DNA from: Diplolepis rosae
Taxonomy: Eukaryota; Arthropoda; Insecta; Hymenoptera; Diplolepididae
NCBI GenBank assembly: GCA_030998225.1
Contig: JAPYXD010000726.1
Span: 186,001-250,000 of the forward strand
Direction of reading: 5' to 3'
Length of the DNA stretch: 64,000 nt
Both the position numbers and the translations under genes were made by a program. The notes under the pieces were generated by a model. That model had not been told where the DNA came from and made no database searches. It was given only the letters and a program-made list of their open reading frames with translations. Shown piece by piece: positions 10,112-20,849 of this stretch (its first letter is position 1; every line of letters begins with the position of its first letter).

Positions 10112-10123
10112 ATTTTGATTTCT
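10112..10123. repeat. Right 12-bp target duplication of composite element
   Basis: ATTTTGATTTCT, matching 6229-6240. Confidence 0.7.
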
Positions 10124-10484
10124 CTTTATTATCATCAATGGGGTTTCTTGAGAGAGCGTCTGCATTTACATTCATTTTTCCTGCTTTGTATAAAACATCA
10201 AAATCATATTCTGCGAGTTTCAACCTCCAACGTGAAACTCGTGAGCAATGATCCTTAGAGTTCTGATACCAAACTAGCGGTTTATGATCAGTTACCAGGG
10301 TAAATTTTCTTCTATTTAAATAAGGACGGAAATGAGTGACACAAAATATTATTGCAAGTGCTTCTTTTCCATATGTGTCATATTTTTTCTCAGCGTCACT
10401 TAAACTACGTGAAGCATATGCTATTGGCTTATCTTTGCCTATTTTGCCTTGTGATAACATACCACGGTACCACCTATTGCGCAT
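10124..10484 (-). pseudogene. pol: Ty3/gypsy RNase H
   Basis: Contains 'PIAYASRSLSDAEKKYDTYGKEALAI', 'FTLVTDHKPLVW' and 'RWRLKLAEYDFDVLYKAGKMNVNADALSR', the standard RNase H1-fold blocks of gypsy Pol, which degrade the RNA strand during reverse transcription. A frameshift separates it from RT (frames overlap at 10439-10484). It stops where the composite repeat is inserted at 10111. Confidence 0.85.
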
Positions 10485-11340
10485 CCTGAGGCATCTATTG
10501 TGAGAATAAAGGATTGAGAAAAATCGGGTCGTTGTAAAAGTGGCTCTTCACATAATCTTGATTTTAAAATATCAAAAGCAATTTGTTGTTTATCGGTCCA
10601 TATGAAAGGAGTATCCTTTTTCAGAAGTTGATTAAGAGGATTGGTAATTTTTGAAAATCCTTCGATAAATCCACGATAATATCCTGCCAATCCTAAAAAT
10701 TGTTTAACATTCTTTTGTGTTTTTGGGACTGGAAAGTTTTTTACAGCTATGACCTTTTTTGGATCTAGACGTACTCTATTTTTATCAATTATATGACCTA
10801 AATATCCTACTTCGGGTCGTAAAAATCCGCATTTGTCTGGTTGTAAATGAAGATTCGCTTTCCTAAGTCTTTCTGCTAAATTGTTGAATTTAATTTCGTG
10901 CTCTTCTAGAGTATTTGCATATATAGCTATGTCATCAAGATATACAAAAAGTTCCGTTCCGATTAATCCAGTTAATGTTAAATCCATTAATCTTTGAAAT
11001 GTGGCTGGTGCTGTTTTTAAACCGTAAGGCATTCTATCGAATTCGTAATGACCGTGAGGTGTGGAAAATGAGGTTTTATGAGAGTCTTTTGGTTCCATTT
11101 TTATATGGTGAAAACCAGTAGCTAAATCAAACACTGCAAAATACTTTGCTGATCCCAGAGAATCAAGTATATCGTTTATATTAGGTAGAGGATACGAATC
11201 GCCAATTGTTTTTCATTTAATTTACGAAAATCAAGAACCATTCTCCATTTTATTTTTCCTTGAGAATCAGGTTTTTGAGGAACTATCCATACTGGAGTGT
11301 TATATGGTGATTGTGAGGGCTTGATTATTTTATTTTATTT
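10439..11340 (-). pseudogene. pol: Ty3/gypsy reverse transcriptase
   Basis: The open part (11134-10439) has 'FDLATGFHHIKM', 'MPYGLKTAPATFQRLMD' and the catalytic 'FVYLDDIAIYA' (YLDD at residues 65-68), then 'LGYLGHII'-type thumb and the connection region ending 'FILTIDASGCAIGG'. Upstream (11340-11135) the N-terminal fingers are present in shifted frames with stops. A second frameshift precedes RNase H. The catalytic aspartates are intact but the polyprotein frame is not. 11341-11615 contains further degraded RT/protease spacer. Confidence 0.85.
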
Positions 11341-11615
11341 TTACCTCCTGGGATTTGAAATCTCTCTGCATTATTTTTAATTAATTTTTCTACATGTTCA
11401 TATTCATCTTGGTTTAAATGGTCAAATCGAAGAAGTTTTATAATACATTCTACTCTGACTTCGTCTGTTACATTATAAATTTTGCAAGAGTTAATTAGAG
11501 AATTGTCAGTTCTTAAAAAGTAATTTGATATCTTACTTGATAAATCTTCGTTTTTTGTTTGTTCAAAATTATGAAAAATTTCAATTTGTTTATAAAATTC
11601 TTGTTCTTCAAAGTC

Positions 11616-12137
11616 TTATAAATTAACTATTGGGACTGATAATGTTATTGGCATTTCATTTGTGTTAGCAAATTTGAAATAAGCTTTTCCCTTGTGATTT
11701 TTTACAACTGCGTCACCTACGTAGACGCCGTCTTGGATATGTAATCGAGGTACATACCCTTCACTCTTTTCTGTATTTTTTATATTAACATAAAATGTTG
11801 TAATTGTTCGAGCTGGAATAGTAAATATATTGGTAGATTCAAAAGGGTAATAGTGGTTCTCAATTTCTAAGCACTTTGAAGTATAGTTTATATTCACACT
11901 ATTATCTTGAAAAAATTCTGATCCTAATACTCCATCTTCTTCTACTGAGACTTCATTGGGAATAATGTTAAATATCGTTGGATAACCGAAAATGTTTATT
12001 TTTACCTGTCCTAATGTGTAAAGTGGTAAATCATTAATTCCTGTAAGTTTTAATACGTTTTGGCTATTTATTGGTACTTCAGGGTTGAGAACCTTTTGTT
12101 TAATAAAATTTCGAGCAGCACCAGTATCAATCATCAT
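11616..12137 (-). pseudogene. pol: Retroviral aspartic protease and spacer
   Basis: Starts with the active-site triad 'MMIDTGAARNFI' and has the 'EDGVLGSEFF' second motif, the arrangement of gypsy proteases, followed by about 80 residues of spacer before RT. The open stretch is 173 residues. Stops on both sides show that the gag-pol reading frame is lost. Confidence 0.75.
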
Positions 12138-12253
12138 GTGTGTTGGATTTTTTAGACCTTCCGTTGATATTATAATTGATGGAATTGAAGTGGACTTTGA
12201 AATATTTATTGTTGTTGTATGATCGTTAGAAGTGGATGCCAGTGGTTGTCGAT

Positions 12254-12960
12254 TTATGCTTTCCTCAGTGCACCCGTGCTGGGGAGAGCTTTGGATTTTT
12301 CCTGATGAGCTGTTTGTGATTGGCTATTGGGTCGTATCTTACAGTCTCGTACTAAATGACCGGATTTTTTACAGTAATTGCAAATTATTTCAGTATAATT
12401 TAAATTTTGTTGAGAGTCATTATTCTGTAAAAATCTATTTTCATATGATTTATTTCTATTTTGGAACTGTCCTGAGTTAAAGTTTTTATACTGTCCTGGA
12501 TACCATTGTCTTTTATTATTATTAACACTATTGTTATTATTGTAAAAATTTCTAGGAAAATTATTATTATTGTTGTATCTTTGTTGTAAAAAATTATTAT
12601 TATTGTTTCTATTATTATTATTTCTATTTTTCAAATTATTATTGTTATTGTTATTAAAATTATAATTTTTATTTCTTAAAAAATTGTTATTCGGAAAATT
12701 ATTGTAATTGTTTCTTGAAAAATTATTATTATTACTTCTTTGACCATTTAAATTACTATATCTTTGTTGGTTAGGATGCAAAAATTTTTTTTGTTTATTA
12801 TTAAGAACTGCCTCTTGGGCTTTACTTAAATGAAAACATTTTTCAGTTGTGTGACCTGGTTGTTTACAAATTTAACAAATAGTTTTGTTTTCAAATGCTA
12901 CGTTCAATCGAGTGGTTTTATTATTTTCATTATTAGTTGATTCTTCGGTTTTTAAATAAT
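12254..12960 (-). pseudogene. gag: Gag nucleocapsid, Asn-rich, with zinc knuckles
   Basis: 12781-12254 encodes a strongly Asn-rich low-complexity region (AAT/AAC runs) ending in a CCHC knuckle, 'CNYCKKSGHLVRDC'. A first knuckle upstream (about 12830-12880) is interrupted by a TAA inside its C-x2-C. Zinc knuckles bind genomic RNA during packaging. The Asn-rich tract is unusually long. Confidence 0.75.
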
Positions 12961-12968
12961 CCGTATTT

Positions 12969-13155
12969 TTATTTCTTCGCAGTGCAGAATTTGCAGCCAA
13001 ATATTCCTTCAATATCTATTGTATCATTATTTACTTCCTTGAATGTGTCCTTTTCTTTTACACGAAATTCTAGGTCAGGACGTAAACCGCGTATAAAACA
13101 TTGAATTACGTCCCTTTCAAGGTTTTGTCTAAAATTATTAACTGCCTGACCATTA
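12969..13155 (-). pseudogene. gag: Gag capsid, downstream part (split by transposon)
   Basis: Encodes 'NNFRQNLERDVIQCFIRGLRPDLEFRVKEKDTF', the C-terminal half of a retrotransposon gag domain. The apparent ORF extends further up to 13307 only because it reads into the inserted transposon. The other half is at 16226-16880. Confidence 0.75.
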
Positions 13156-16100
13156 CACAGGCACACAAAAAAAACCAAGTCTCTGATATTTGAACGCGAC
13201 ACATATGTTCCCATGTAATTTGATCCGCTGATCACGAATCCGCGGTCCAATTGACCCCATGACATCTGGGTCAAGGGCATTTGAAGGTCAAAATTGAACA
13301 CACACATTTGAGTTGAAAAAAATGACTAATCTTTATGTTTTTTGGGTCGCTGAATAATAATTCGAGGTCGGTTTGACCTCAAGTAGTAAAGGTCAAGGTC
13401 ATTTTAAGGTCAAACGTGTTTATTTTGGAAATAATGCATTTTTGACTGCAGATTCTGAAAGAACGGAAAATTTTACGTCCAAAACTGTATTTTTTAATTT
13501 TTTTAATATGATCCAAAGGTCATTTCAAGGTCATTATAAGTGGTGATGTGGAGAATCAATTTAATCACTGCAAAAATACGAAAATATGATTTCCTTTACC
13601 TAAACTACTGTGGTAATATATTTTGGTGGTTGCTGGATCAGAATACGAGGTCTTTTTGACCCCATCACACCTGGGTCAAGGGCTTTTGAAGGTCGAAATT
13701 GGGAAAAATATCGTTTTAGTGGAATAAACTACTTATCATTATGTTTTTTGGTTCGCTGAATTCGAATTTGAGGTCGGTTTGATCTCAAGCTGTGAAGGTC
13801 AAGGTCATTTTAAGGTCAAACTTGTTTATTTTGAAAAGAAACTGCATTTTTGACTCCAGATTCTGAAAGAACGGAGTAGTATCTATCAGTAATACCTATC
13901 TTGTGTCAGCACCCAGGGCACCTCCACATGGTGACGGCGGAATGTACAGATATATATGAGAAATGTTATAAAAAAGAACTTTCTGTTCAAAATTCAACGT
14001 TTGCTCCAGAAACTATTTGCTGCTCTTGTTTTAATATGCTTATCCGATGGGATAAAACCAGAAATGATAAAATTTTGAAATATACTTCACCAGTAATATG
14101 GTCAATACCTGAATCCGAGAAAGATTGTTATTTTTGCAATACCAATGTTAAAGGATTCAACGTTAAAACAAAGTCACAGATATCATACGCACTAGTATCT
14201 TCCGTTGTACCAGCAAAATCTAGGGTAGAGTGTGCTGACGAAAAAATGGATACGAGTCCATCAATGAATGAAGCTTCAACGAGTAAAGAAACTGATAGGG
14301 AGGAATGGTTTGACAGTGTAGAAGAATCTCTCGATAGCTCCGACCAAGATGATCATGAAGAAGAATATGTTCCAAAATTGAGGGAGGAAAAAAATAAACC
14401 TGTAAAACTATTCAATCAAGAAAGTTTAAGTAATTTTATCAGGGATATGGGGCTTCCTAAAGATGCTTCTGAATACATGGCCGCTGTGTTGAAAAATCGA
14501 GGAATGCTTGAACGGGGAACGAAGTCATCAGTCTACAGAAATAGAGAAAAACAATTCCGTCAATATTTCAAGAAAGACGAAGAAGGCACTCTGGTATATT
14601 GCACAGATGTTTTAGGTTTGATGAACGAAATGAAAGAAGGTATTTATGTTCCTGAAGAATGGAGATTGTTTATAGATTCCTCAAAACGGAGTCTGAAGGC
14701 AGTGCTTCTCAATAATGGAAATGGGTACGCAAGTCTACCTTTAGCGCACTCAACGCAATTGAAAGAAAGTTACGAAAATGTGGAATACGTATTGGATAAA
14801 ATACGATATAAAGAACATAATTGGCAGATTTGTGGCGATCTAAAAATAATAACGATTCTTCTTGGTCAACAGTCAGGATTTACAAAGTATCCCTGCTTCC
14901 TATGTTTATGGGATAGTAGAGATCGCGAAAACCATTATGTAAAAAAAAATTGGCAATCAAGAGCACAACTAGTTCCTGGAAGTTACAATATACTGAAACT
15001 GCCTTTAGTTGATCCCTCAAAAGTTTTACTTCCGCCTCTTCACATAAAACTTGGGCTGATGAAACAGTTTGTCAAAGCGTTGGATAAAGGTGAAAAATGT
15101 TTTAAGTACTTAGTGGAGCGATTCCCTCGATTAAGTGAAGCGAAGTTGAAGGAAGGGATATTCGATGGACCTCAAATCCGTAAAATGTTTAACGATGAAA
15201 AATTCATTGATACCATGAATGACTTAGAGAAAGCTGCATGGCTCAGTTTCCGAGATGTTTGTCAGAACTTTTTGGGAAATAACAAAAGCGATGACTACAA
15301 AACTATTGTAGCAAATATGATAAGAAACTATAAGTGTTTGGGATGTTTGATGAGTCACAAAGTTCATTTTATGTATGCTCATCTCAGCTATTTCCCTGAT
15401 AACTTGGGAGATTACAGCGAAGAACAAGGGGAACGGTTCCATCAAGATCTGAAAGAGGCTGAAACTAGATGGCAAGGGAAATGGGACGTAAATATGTTGG
15501 CGGACTACTGTTGGTTACTGAAAAGAGATCGAGTGTCAGATGATGAAGAAGATGACGAGAGCGCAAAAAGAATTAGAAATCCGCTACACAGATCCTTCGA
15601 AAGTAAAAGAAAGCGTTATAGAAGAAAAAACAATAGCTAAGTCTCATATTTATAGTTCTGCAGAGATTCAGTTCTTTTTTTACCTTGATGGGGCGACCCT
15701 TATCTTGTCCTTAAGGAGACAGACGAACCTTGTATTCTGGTTCAACGATCACCAAAATATATTACCGCAATAGTTTAGGTGAAGGGAACCATATTTTCGT
15801 ATTTTTGCAGTGATTAAATTGATTCTCCACATCACCACTTATAATGACCTTGAAATGACCTTTGGATCATATTAATAAAATTAAAAAATACAGTTTTGGA
15901 CGTAAAATTTTCCGTTCTTTCAGAATCTGCAGTCAAAAATGCATTATTTCCAAAATAAACACGTTTGACCTTCAAATGACCTTGACCTTTACTACTTGAG
16001 GTCAAACCGACCTCGAATTATTATTCAGCGACCCAAAAAACATAAAGATTAGTCATTTTTTTCAACTCAAATGTGTGTGTTCAATTTTGACCTTCAAATG

Positions 16101-16222
16101 CCCTTGACCCAGATGTCATGGGGTCAATTGGACCGCGGATTCGTGATCAGCGGATCAAATTACATGGGAACATATGTGTCGCGTTCAAATATCAGAGACT
16201 TGGTTTTTTTTGTGTGCCTGTG
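13156..16222 (+). mobile_element. DNA transposon with ~475-bp TIRs, TSD TTA
   Basis: Ends CACAGGCACACA... / ...TGTGTGCCTGTG with inverted repeats of about 475 bp (13156-13630, 15750-16222), nearly identical. The target duplication TTA is at 13153-13155 and 16223-16225; removing the element and one TTA restores the gag frame, which proves insertion into an existing provirus. A diverged second copy of part of the TIR lies internally (about 13640-13880). CAC termini with a 3-bp TSD recall the CMC (CACTA/Chapaev) group, but assignment is open. It encodes the transposase at 13901-15640. Confidence 0.9.
13901..15640 (+). CDS. DDE-type transposase, open frame
   Basis: A 579-codon uninterrupted frame inside the TIRs. 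The frame opens with TTG; the first ATG is at 13928, and 'ttgtgtcag' just before 13910 could instead be a splice acceptor, so the true N-terminus is uncertain. Order: Cys-rich N-terminus (including CYFC at residues 76-79), acidic Ser-rich linker (about 115-150), then the catalytic region. Candidate triad: D259 (LFIDSSKRSL), D313 (QICGDLKI) and E511 (GERFHQDL). A CFLC zinc pair at 332-335 with downstream His sits between the second and third residues. I recognise the blocks 'TKYPCFLCLWDSRDRENHYV' and 'LPPLHIKLGLMKQFVKA' from a family of repetitive 'uncharacterized' invertebrate proteins. No stops or shifts, so it is the least decayed transposase here. Basic C-terminus suggests a nuclear signal. 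Confidence 0.8.
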   Translation: MCQHPGHLHMVTAECTDIYEKCYKKELSVQNSTFAPETICCSCFNMLIRWDKTRNDKILKYTSPVIWSIPESEKDCYFCNTNVKGFNVKTKSQISYALVSSVVPAKSRVECADEKMDTSPSMNEASTSKETDREEWFDSVEESLDSSDQDDHEEEYVPKLREEKNKPVKLFNQESLSNFIRDMGLPKDASEYMAAVLKNRGMLERGTKSSVYRNREKQFRQYFKKDEEGTLVYCTDVLGLMNEMKEGIYVPEEWRLFIDSSKRSLKAVLLNNGNGYASLPLAHSTQLKESYENVEYVLDKIRYKEHNWQICGDLKIITILLGQQSGFTKYPCFLCLWDSRDRENHYVKKNWQSRAQLVPGSYNILKLPLVDPSKVLLPPLHIKLGLMKQFVKALDKGEKCFKYLVERFPRLSEAKLKEGIFDGPQIRKMFNDEKFIDTMNDLEKAAWLSFRDVCQNFLGNNKSDDYKTIVANMIRNYKCLGCLMSHKVHFMYAHLSYFPDNLGDYSEEQGERFHQDLKEAETRWQGKWDVNMLADYCWLLKRDRVSDDEEDDESAKRIRNPLHRSFESKRKRYRRKNNS

Positions 16223-16225
16223 TTA

Positions 16226-16880
16226 TTATTGAGCCAGTGAGCATCTTCGATTTTGTCTGCAATTTCTTTTATCCTCGCAGCATAGGAAAGTACATTTCCT
16301 CTTTCCTACATAATCAATTTTTCTATCAATTCTTCTATTGTTGCATAAGTTGAGTCAAAAATACATTTTCTAGCTTCTCCAGATAATTTACCTCTTAATA
16401 ATCTTGCGAGGTTTTCTTGAGCTGCAGGTGTCGGTAGCATTGCCTTTGCCTCCATGCAACCCTCAATAAAGTGTGACAATGGGAGGTTACTTCCGTCGAA
16501 GAATGGGACCATCTCTAGCGCGGCGCGTAAGGATACCTGCTGGCTGTTGGGTATGACTACGGCCATTTCTTCGTTATTTACTATTACGGAATTATTTTGA
16601 TTTATGACTTCTGTGTCGCTTTTGTCGTCGTCGTTGTTACTAATTATAGAGTCGTGTGCCAATGAGGTTTCCAATCTTTCTTTCAAAGTTTTATTGTCTA
16701 TTGTTATTACTGTTGAGCTTAGCAAATTGAATTCGTCAAAATAAGATAATTCGTTCGTTAGAATTTGATCTTGATTACTAGATCCTGTTACAATGCTTGA
16801 ATCTGGACAGAAACTTGAATGAAACCCGCTAGTTTCTTCTGAATTTTCACTTGATATACTTTGAGTTGTGAATGGTCCCT
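16226..16880 (-). pseudogene. gag: Gag matrix/capsid N-terminal part
   Basis: 16725-16306 encodes 'VPFFDGSNLPLSHFIEGCMEAKAML...LLRGKLSGEARKCIF', a retrotransposon gag capsid. The frame continues to the transposon junction at 16226 (SYAARIKEIADKIEDAHW) but with an in-frame TAG just below 16306. Upstream to about 16880 is an acidic, Ser-rich N-terminus. Gag would form the particle shell. The same strand continues beyond the transposon at 13155. Confidence 0.75.
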
Positions 16881-17380
16881 TTTTTATGGATGATCCTCAC
16901 AGGTGTGAGGGAGAGAGAATGATTCCTCCACTGGTGTGAAGAAGACAGCAATATGTATCTCACTGGTGTGAGGAAGACAGGAACGAATATCCCGCTGGTG
17001 TGAAGAGGACAAGAATAGCTATTTCATTCAACACTGACTAAAATCTTTACAAAGATTGAAAGTGCAACACGGAGAATTTATGACACGATTCTGTGGAAAA
17101 ACTGGACTAAACGCGTATCTCACGCTGTGAATCCTTTTAAGATTTTAGAAATTTGCCGCACTTAATTCTGCTCACAAGACTAGCTTTACCCTTCGTGGCG
17201 TGTCCTTTTTATATTATATTTTTTGGTGACGTCACGCATTACGCAGTATCCCGCTGTGAGACGTAGTTGTACCTCTCTTTTCAATAGGTGATTTTCTCCC
17301 TCTTTTAGTAACTTCCCCAGATTTTTCTCTAGACCTAGCCTGTGCCTATAGTACATTCTAATACGTCGCGAGACGTGACA
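16880..17380 (-). repeat. 5' LTR / leader of the endogenous retrovirus
   Basis: On the minus strand it begins TGTCACGTCTCGCG (17380) and has a TATA box in 'atataatataaaaagg' (about 17205-17220), followed by the leader repeats and gag. The 3' boundary and primer-binding site are not certain. The partner LTR is not in the window, presumably left of position 1. Confidence 0.5.
16890..17012. repeat. ~36-bp tandem repeats in the retroviral leader
   Basis: Four units of the form 'cactggtgtgaagaagacag' plus spacer, between the LTR and gag. Probably part of U5 or the untranslated leader. Confidence 0.7.
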
Positions 17381-17484
17381 GGTCCTTGAATTGGAAGGTT
17401 AAAAGTATCATATTTCTTATGATTTTTTTAGAGCGTGTAATCCGAAACTTGTGGATTGGGAAGAGGGAAGATTAGATTGTTCTA

Positions 17485-18565
17485 AAAAAAATTCTGAGGG
17501 AAATTTAAGGATAAGTTGATCTTCAAAAAGGAATGCAGAGATCCTTTCTCACGGTGAGTGCTCCACTCTTCTAATGATTGACATAATCGACTGAAATGAT
17601 TTGGGAAAATTAATAAAGGGAATGCGTTATAGGTTCCAAAAAAACTATTTTTTTTCAACTAAGGACGTTGGCAAAATTTGAAAAAAAATTGAGTTTAACC
17701 CGCTGAAGAAGGAGGATGTGAATTATTTTTGTTTTAATTTTTTAGCTACAAAAATGTTTTAAACATAAGAGTTTTAAATTGTACCTTTGCTTTCGTCTAA
17801 AATGTTATTCGATTTTTTTAAACAATGCTCTCCAAACAAATGAGCCAATTTCTATTTGCTGCAAAAAAAAATTTATTTTGTACTGAAATCCTTGCGGTTT
17901 ATAATTTGAATGGTATTTGGTATTGGAAAGCTTTTGAAAATAAAAAATTTGTACACAGTACTCCTACAAAAATACGTTTTCGAGATTGAGATTTGGGAGA
18001 ATTTTGTTTCTCATAGGTACCAATATATGGTACCAATTTGGACTTAATACACGCGGGGGCAGAATCATTAGTTTTTACCTTCAATAAAAAACACATCAAA
18101 CACAAAAATTTGTCTATTCCATACCGTGATATTGGAGATATTATTTTTAAATATGAAAAGAATTTTTAATCTCATATTATAAACCGCATAGATTTTAGTC
18201 CAACAACAATTTTTTTGCAGCAAACTGACATTGGAGCCTTTGTTTGAAGAACATTTTTCAAAAAAATCGAATCACATTTTGGACTAAGACAAAGGTACAA
18301 TGTAAAATGGACTATGTTTTTTCAACTGATGTTTTGTAGCTAAAAAATTAAAACAAAAATAATCCACATTCTCCTTCTTCAACGGTTAAACTCAATTTTT
18401 TCAATGTTTGCCATCGGCCGTAGGTATGGAAAAACATTATTGTTCATATGAAATCGTCATGAAGATAAAAAATTGTACGAAACTCTGCATTCTTTTTTAA
18501 AGATCAACTTACCTTTACACTTTCCTCAGAATTTGTTTCCAACAAAATACCCCCCCCCCCCCCCC
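17485..18565. mobile_element. Degenerate large inverted repeat (fold-back)
   Basis: 17490-17905 and 18165-18560 are imperfect inverted copies (for example 'gatcttcaaaaaggaatgcagag' against 'ctctgcattcttttttaaagatc', and the 'gctgaagaaggagga' stretch against 'ctccttcttcaac'). No coding capacity. A SINE-like scrap (17553-17607) matches 55520-55575. A 16-base C run sits at 18550-18565. Confidence 0.7.
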
Positions 18566-18705
18566 TCCACACACACACTTCATAAATTTGGGATTTCACA
18601 CTCTAAATAAAATCTTTAAAAATATAATATTTCAACCTTCCCATTCATGGACCTAATAAAAGAAATTCCATTCGCACATTTTTTATAGCATTTGAAATGT
18701 ATTAA

Positions 18706-19305
18706 GGGGAGGAAATCTGTATTTTTTCAAATTTTCAAACATGAATTCAGTGACCTTGGAACGTCTTTGAACTTGTCGCTACCAAAAACAACATGGGTGT
18801 CATTGTTGTGTCGCATCGACCAGTTGAATTTTCTGGAATCAAAAAAATGAAATATTTTTTGATTGAGGCCGGTATTTGCTATGATCGGCCGAAGCGAATT
18901 TTCAAAATTTTTATGGCCCCCAATAGCTCAAAAAATTAGGTGAAATTTCAAACTTTTAATTTAATATTGCATTATTTGAACAAATTTGATGTAGCGAAAA
19001 ATTTGCTTCGGCCGATCATAGCCAATACCGGCCTCAATCAAAAAATATTTCATTTTTTTGATTCCAGAAAATTCAACTGGTCGATGTGACACAACAATGA
19101 CACCCATGTTGTTTCTGGTAGCGACAAGTTCAAAGACGTTCCAAGTTCACGGAATTCATGTTTGAAAATTTGCAAAAATACAGATTTGAAGTGAAAGGAT
19201 GTATCTTTAGATAAAACAAATTTGTGTTGATATCTTCAGTAGATCTTTTGCAATTCATTTCCGAAAAATAGGCCCGATTTTCCCGCTGAAGTGTAGAACC
19301 TCCCC
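18706..19305. mobile_element. 600-bp palindromic MITE flanked by TTAA
   Basis: TTAA at 18702-18705 and 19306-19309 flanks GGGGAGG...CCTCCCC ends. Long inner arms (18716-18915 with 18998-19196) are near-perfect inverted repeats around an 80-bp spacer. A TTAA duplication suggests piggyBac or Kolobok mobilisation (inference). No coding frame. Confidence 0.8.
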
Positions 19306-19319
19306 TTAACAATGTAACC

Positions 19320-20400
19320 TGTCCAAAAAAATAACATTCTTTATCAACAAATTAATATTTTTATTTTATTTACACTATTGGACGTTCCGGTGCTAAAAAG
19401 ACGTCGTATTTCTGGAAGCGAAGAAATAATCGCAGCCGAAAGTGCATCGATTCAAAATGAGCCAAATCAGTCGATTCCACGTCGTTCTCAAGAATTGTAC
19501 ATCGTTCAAACGACACTATGGCGTATTATGCGAAAAGATCTTGGCCTAAATGCTTTCAAGATTAAATCCACTCAAGAACTAAAGCCACTTGATCATTTGA
19601 AACGCTCAAACTTCTCCAATTGGGCTCTGGCAAAGCTTGAAGAAAATGAAGAATTTCATCGAAAAATCATCTTCAGCTATGAAACTCATTTCTGGCTCAA
19701 TGGCTTTGTTAATAAGCAAAATATGCGCTATTGGTCATCAACAAACCCAGATGTGCGTCTTGAGACACCGTTGCATCCGCAAGAAGTGACTGTGTGGCGC
19801 GGTTTTCATGCCGGAGGTGTGATTGGGCCGTATTTTTTCGTGGATGAAAACGACCGTCATGTTACCGTCAATGAAGACCGCTATCGTGCTATGTTGAACG
19901 ATTATTTGTGGCCAGATTTGGATGAACGTGACATCAACGATATGTGGTTCCAACAAGACGGTGCCACTAGTCACACAGCACGCGTCACAATCGATTTATT
20001 GAAAGGCAAATTCGGTGAACGTGTTATCTCGAGAAATGGTCCGATCGAATGGCCGCCTCGTTCATGCGATCTAACGCCATTTGATTTCTTTTTATGGGGC
20101 CATAACAAGTCACTGGTCTATGCCAACAAGCCAGCAACTTTAGCCAACCTCAAAGACAACATCTAACGCGAAATTGCCAACGTTCCGGTCGAAATGTGTG
20201 CCAGAGTGATGGAAAATTGGGTCCAAAGAATCGACCGCTGTAAACGGGCTCGTGGTGGTCATATGACCGATATCGAATTTCATTCATAAAATGTAATGCT
20301 TGCACTACACCCACAATAAATTTGAACTTAATATCTCAAATATTTCTGTGTTTTATTCATAGATAAAATTGTTATGTCCCTATTGGAAAACCCTTTACAT
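19320..20400 (+). pseudogene. Tc1/mariner-like (IS630) transposase, broken
   Basis: The 262-residue frame (from 19378, no ATG at its start) reads through the second helix-turn-helix ('ESASIQNEPNQSIPRRSQEL') and most of the DDE domain: 'FVNKQNMRYW', 'HAGGVIGPYFF', 'MWFQQDGATSHTA', 'EWPPRSCDLTPFDFFLWG'. The first catalytic site reads FSYETHF where the family has FSDEAHF, so the first Asp is Tyr. A TAA at 20164 cuts the C-terminus, which continues in frame afterwards ('REIANVPVEM') to about 20288. The N-terminal DNA-binding helix is missing. Dead copy. Confidence 0.85.
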
Positions 20401-20406
20401 TTAAAC

Positions 20407-20772
20407 TGAGCATGCTCTATTACAATACGCTACTACTACACAAGATCGAGAAAATCAAAATGGCCGGAACTAGTCGCGAAACATCAAGTGCAATGGACGA
20501 GAATCATGATGAATACTAGATTAGATTCGAGTGTACGCATAAAAACTTGTATACGCACCGAAGTCACATATAATAGAATATGTTCCAATGCATACAATTC
20601 GGGTAATTACGAAACTCGCATAAAATGCTTGCAGGACTGATCGCGTCTCGGCTTTGCCTCAGTTACGTATCGGCTACGCCTCACTTATGCCTCGACTACG
20701 CCTTGGCTTCGATCTCCTGCGAGCATTGTCGCTTGTCGCGTAATAACCCTCATTATGCGCCCAGGCACATAA
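20407..20772 (+). repeat. MITE family B, copy 2
   Basis: Contains 'tactactacacaagatcgag', the 'cgagtgtacgcataaaaac' block, a decayed left hairpin arm, a diverged CGGCTNCG minisatellite, the right arm 'tcctgcgagcattgtcg' and the terminus 'ccaggcacataa'. The CGGCGC terminus is missing. Confidence 0.75.
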
Positions 20773-20849
20773 TATACCATTCGAAAAAATAAATGAAAAA
20801 CAATTTTAAACAATAAATTTTTTAAAAAAATATATGTAAGAAAATAAAA

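Noticed and set aside
12969..13307. 112-residue frame as a complete gag-like protein
   Set aside because: Its first part reads into the transposon TIR; only 13155-12969 is gag.
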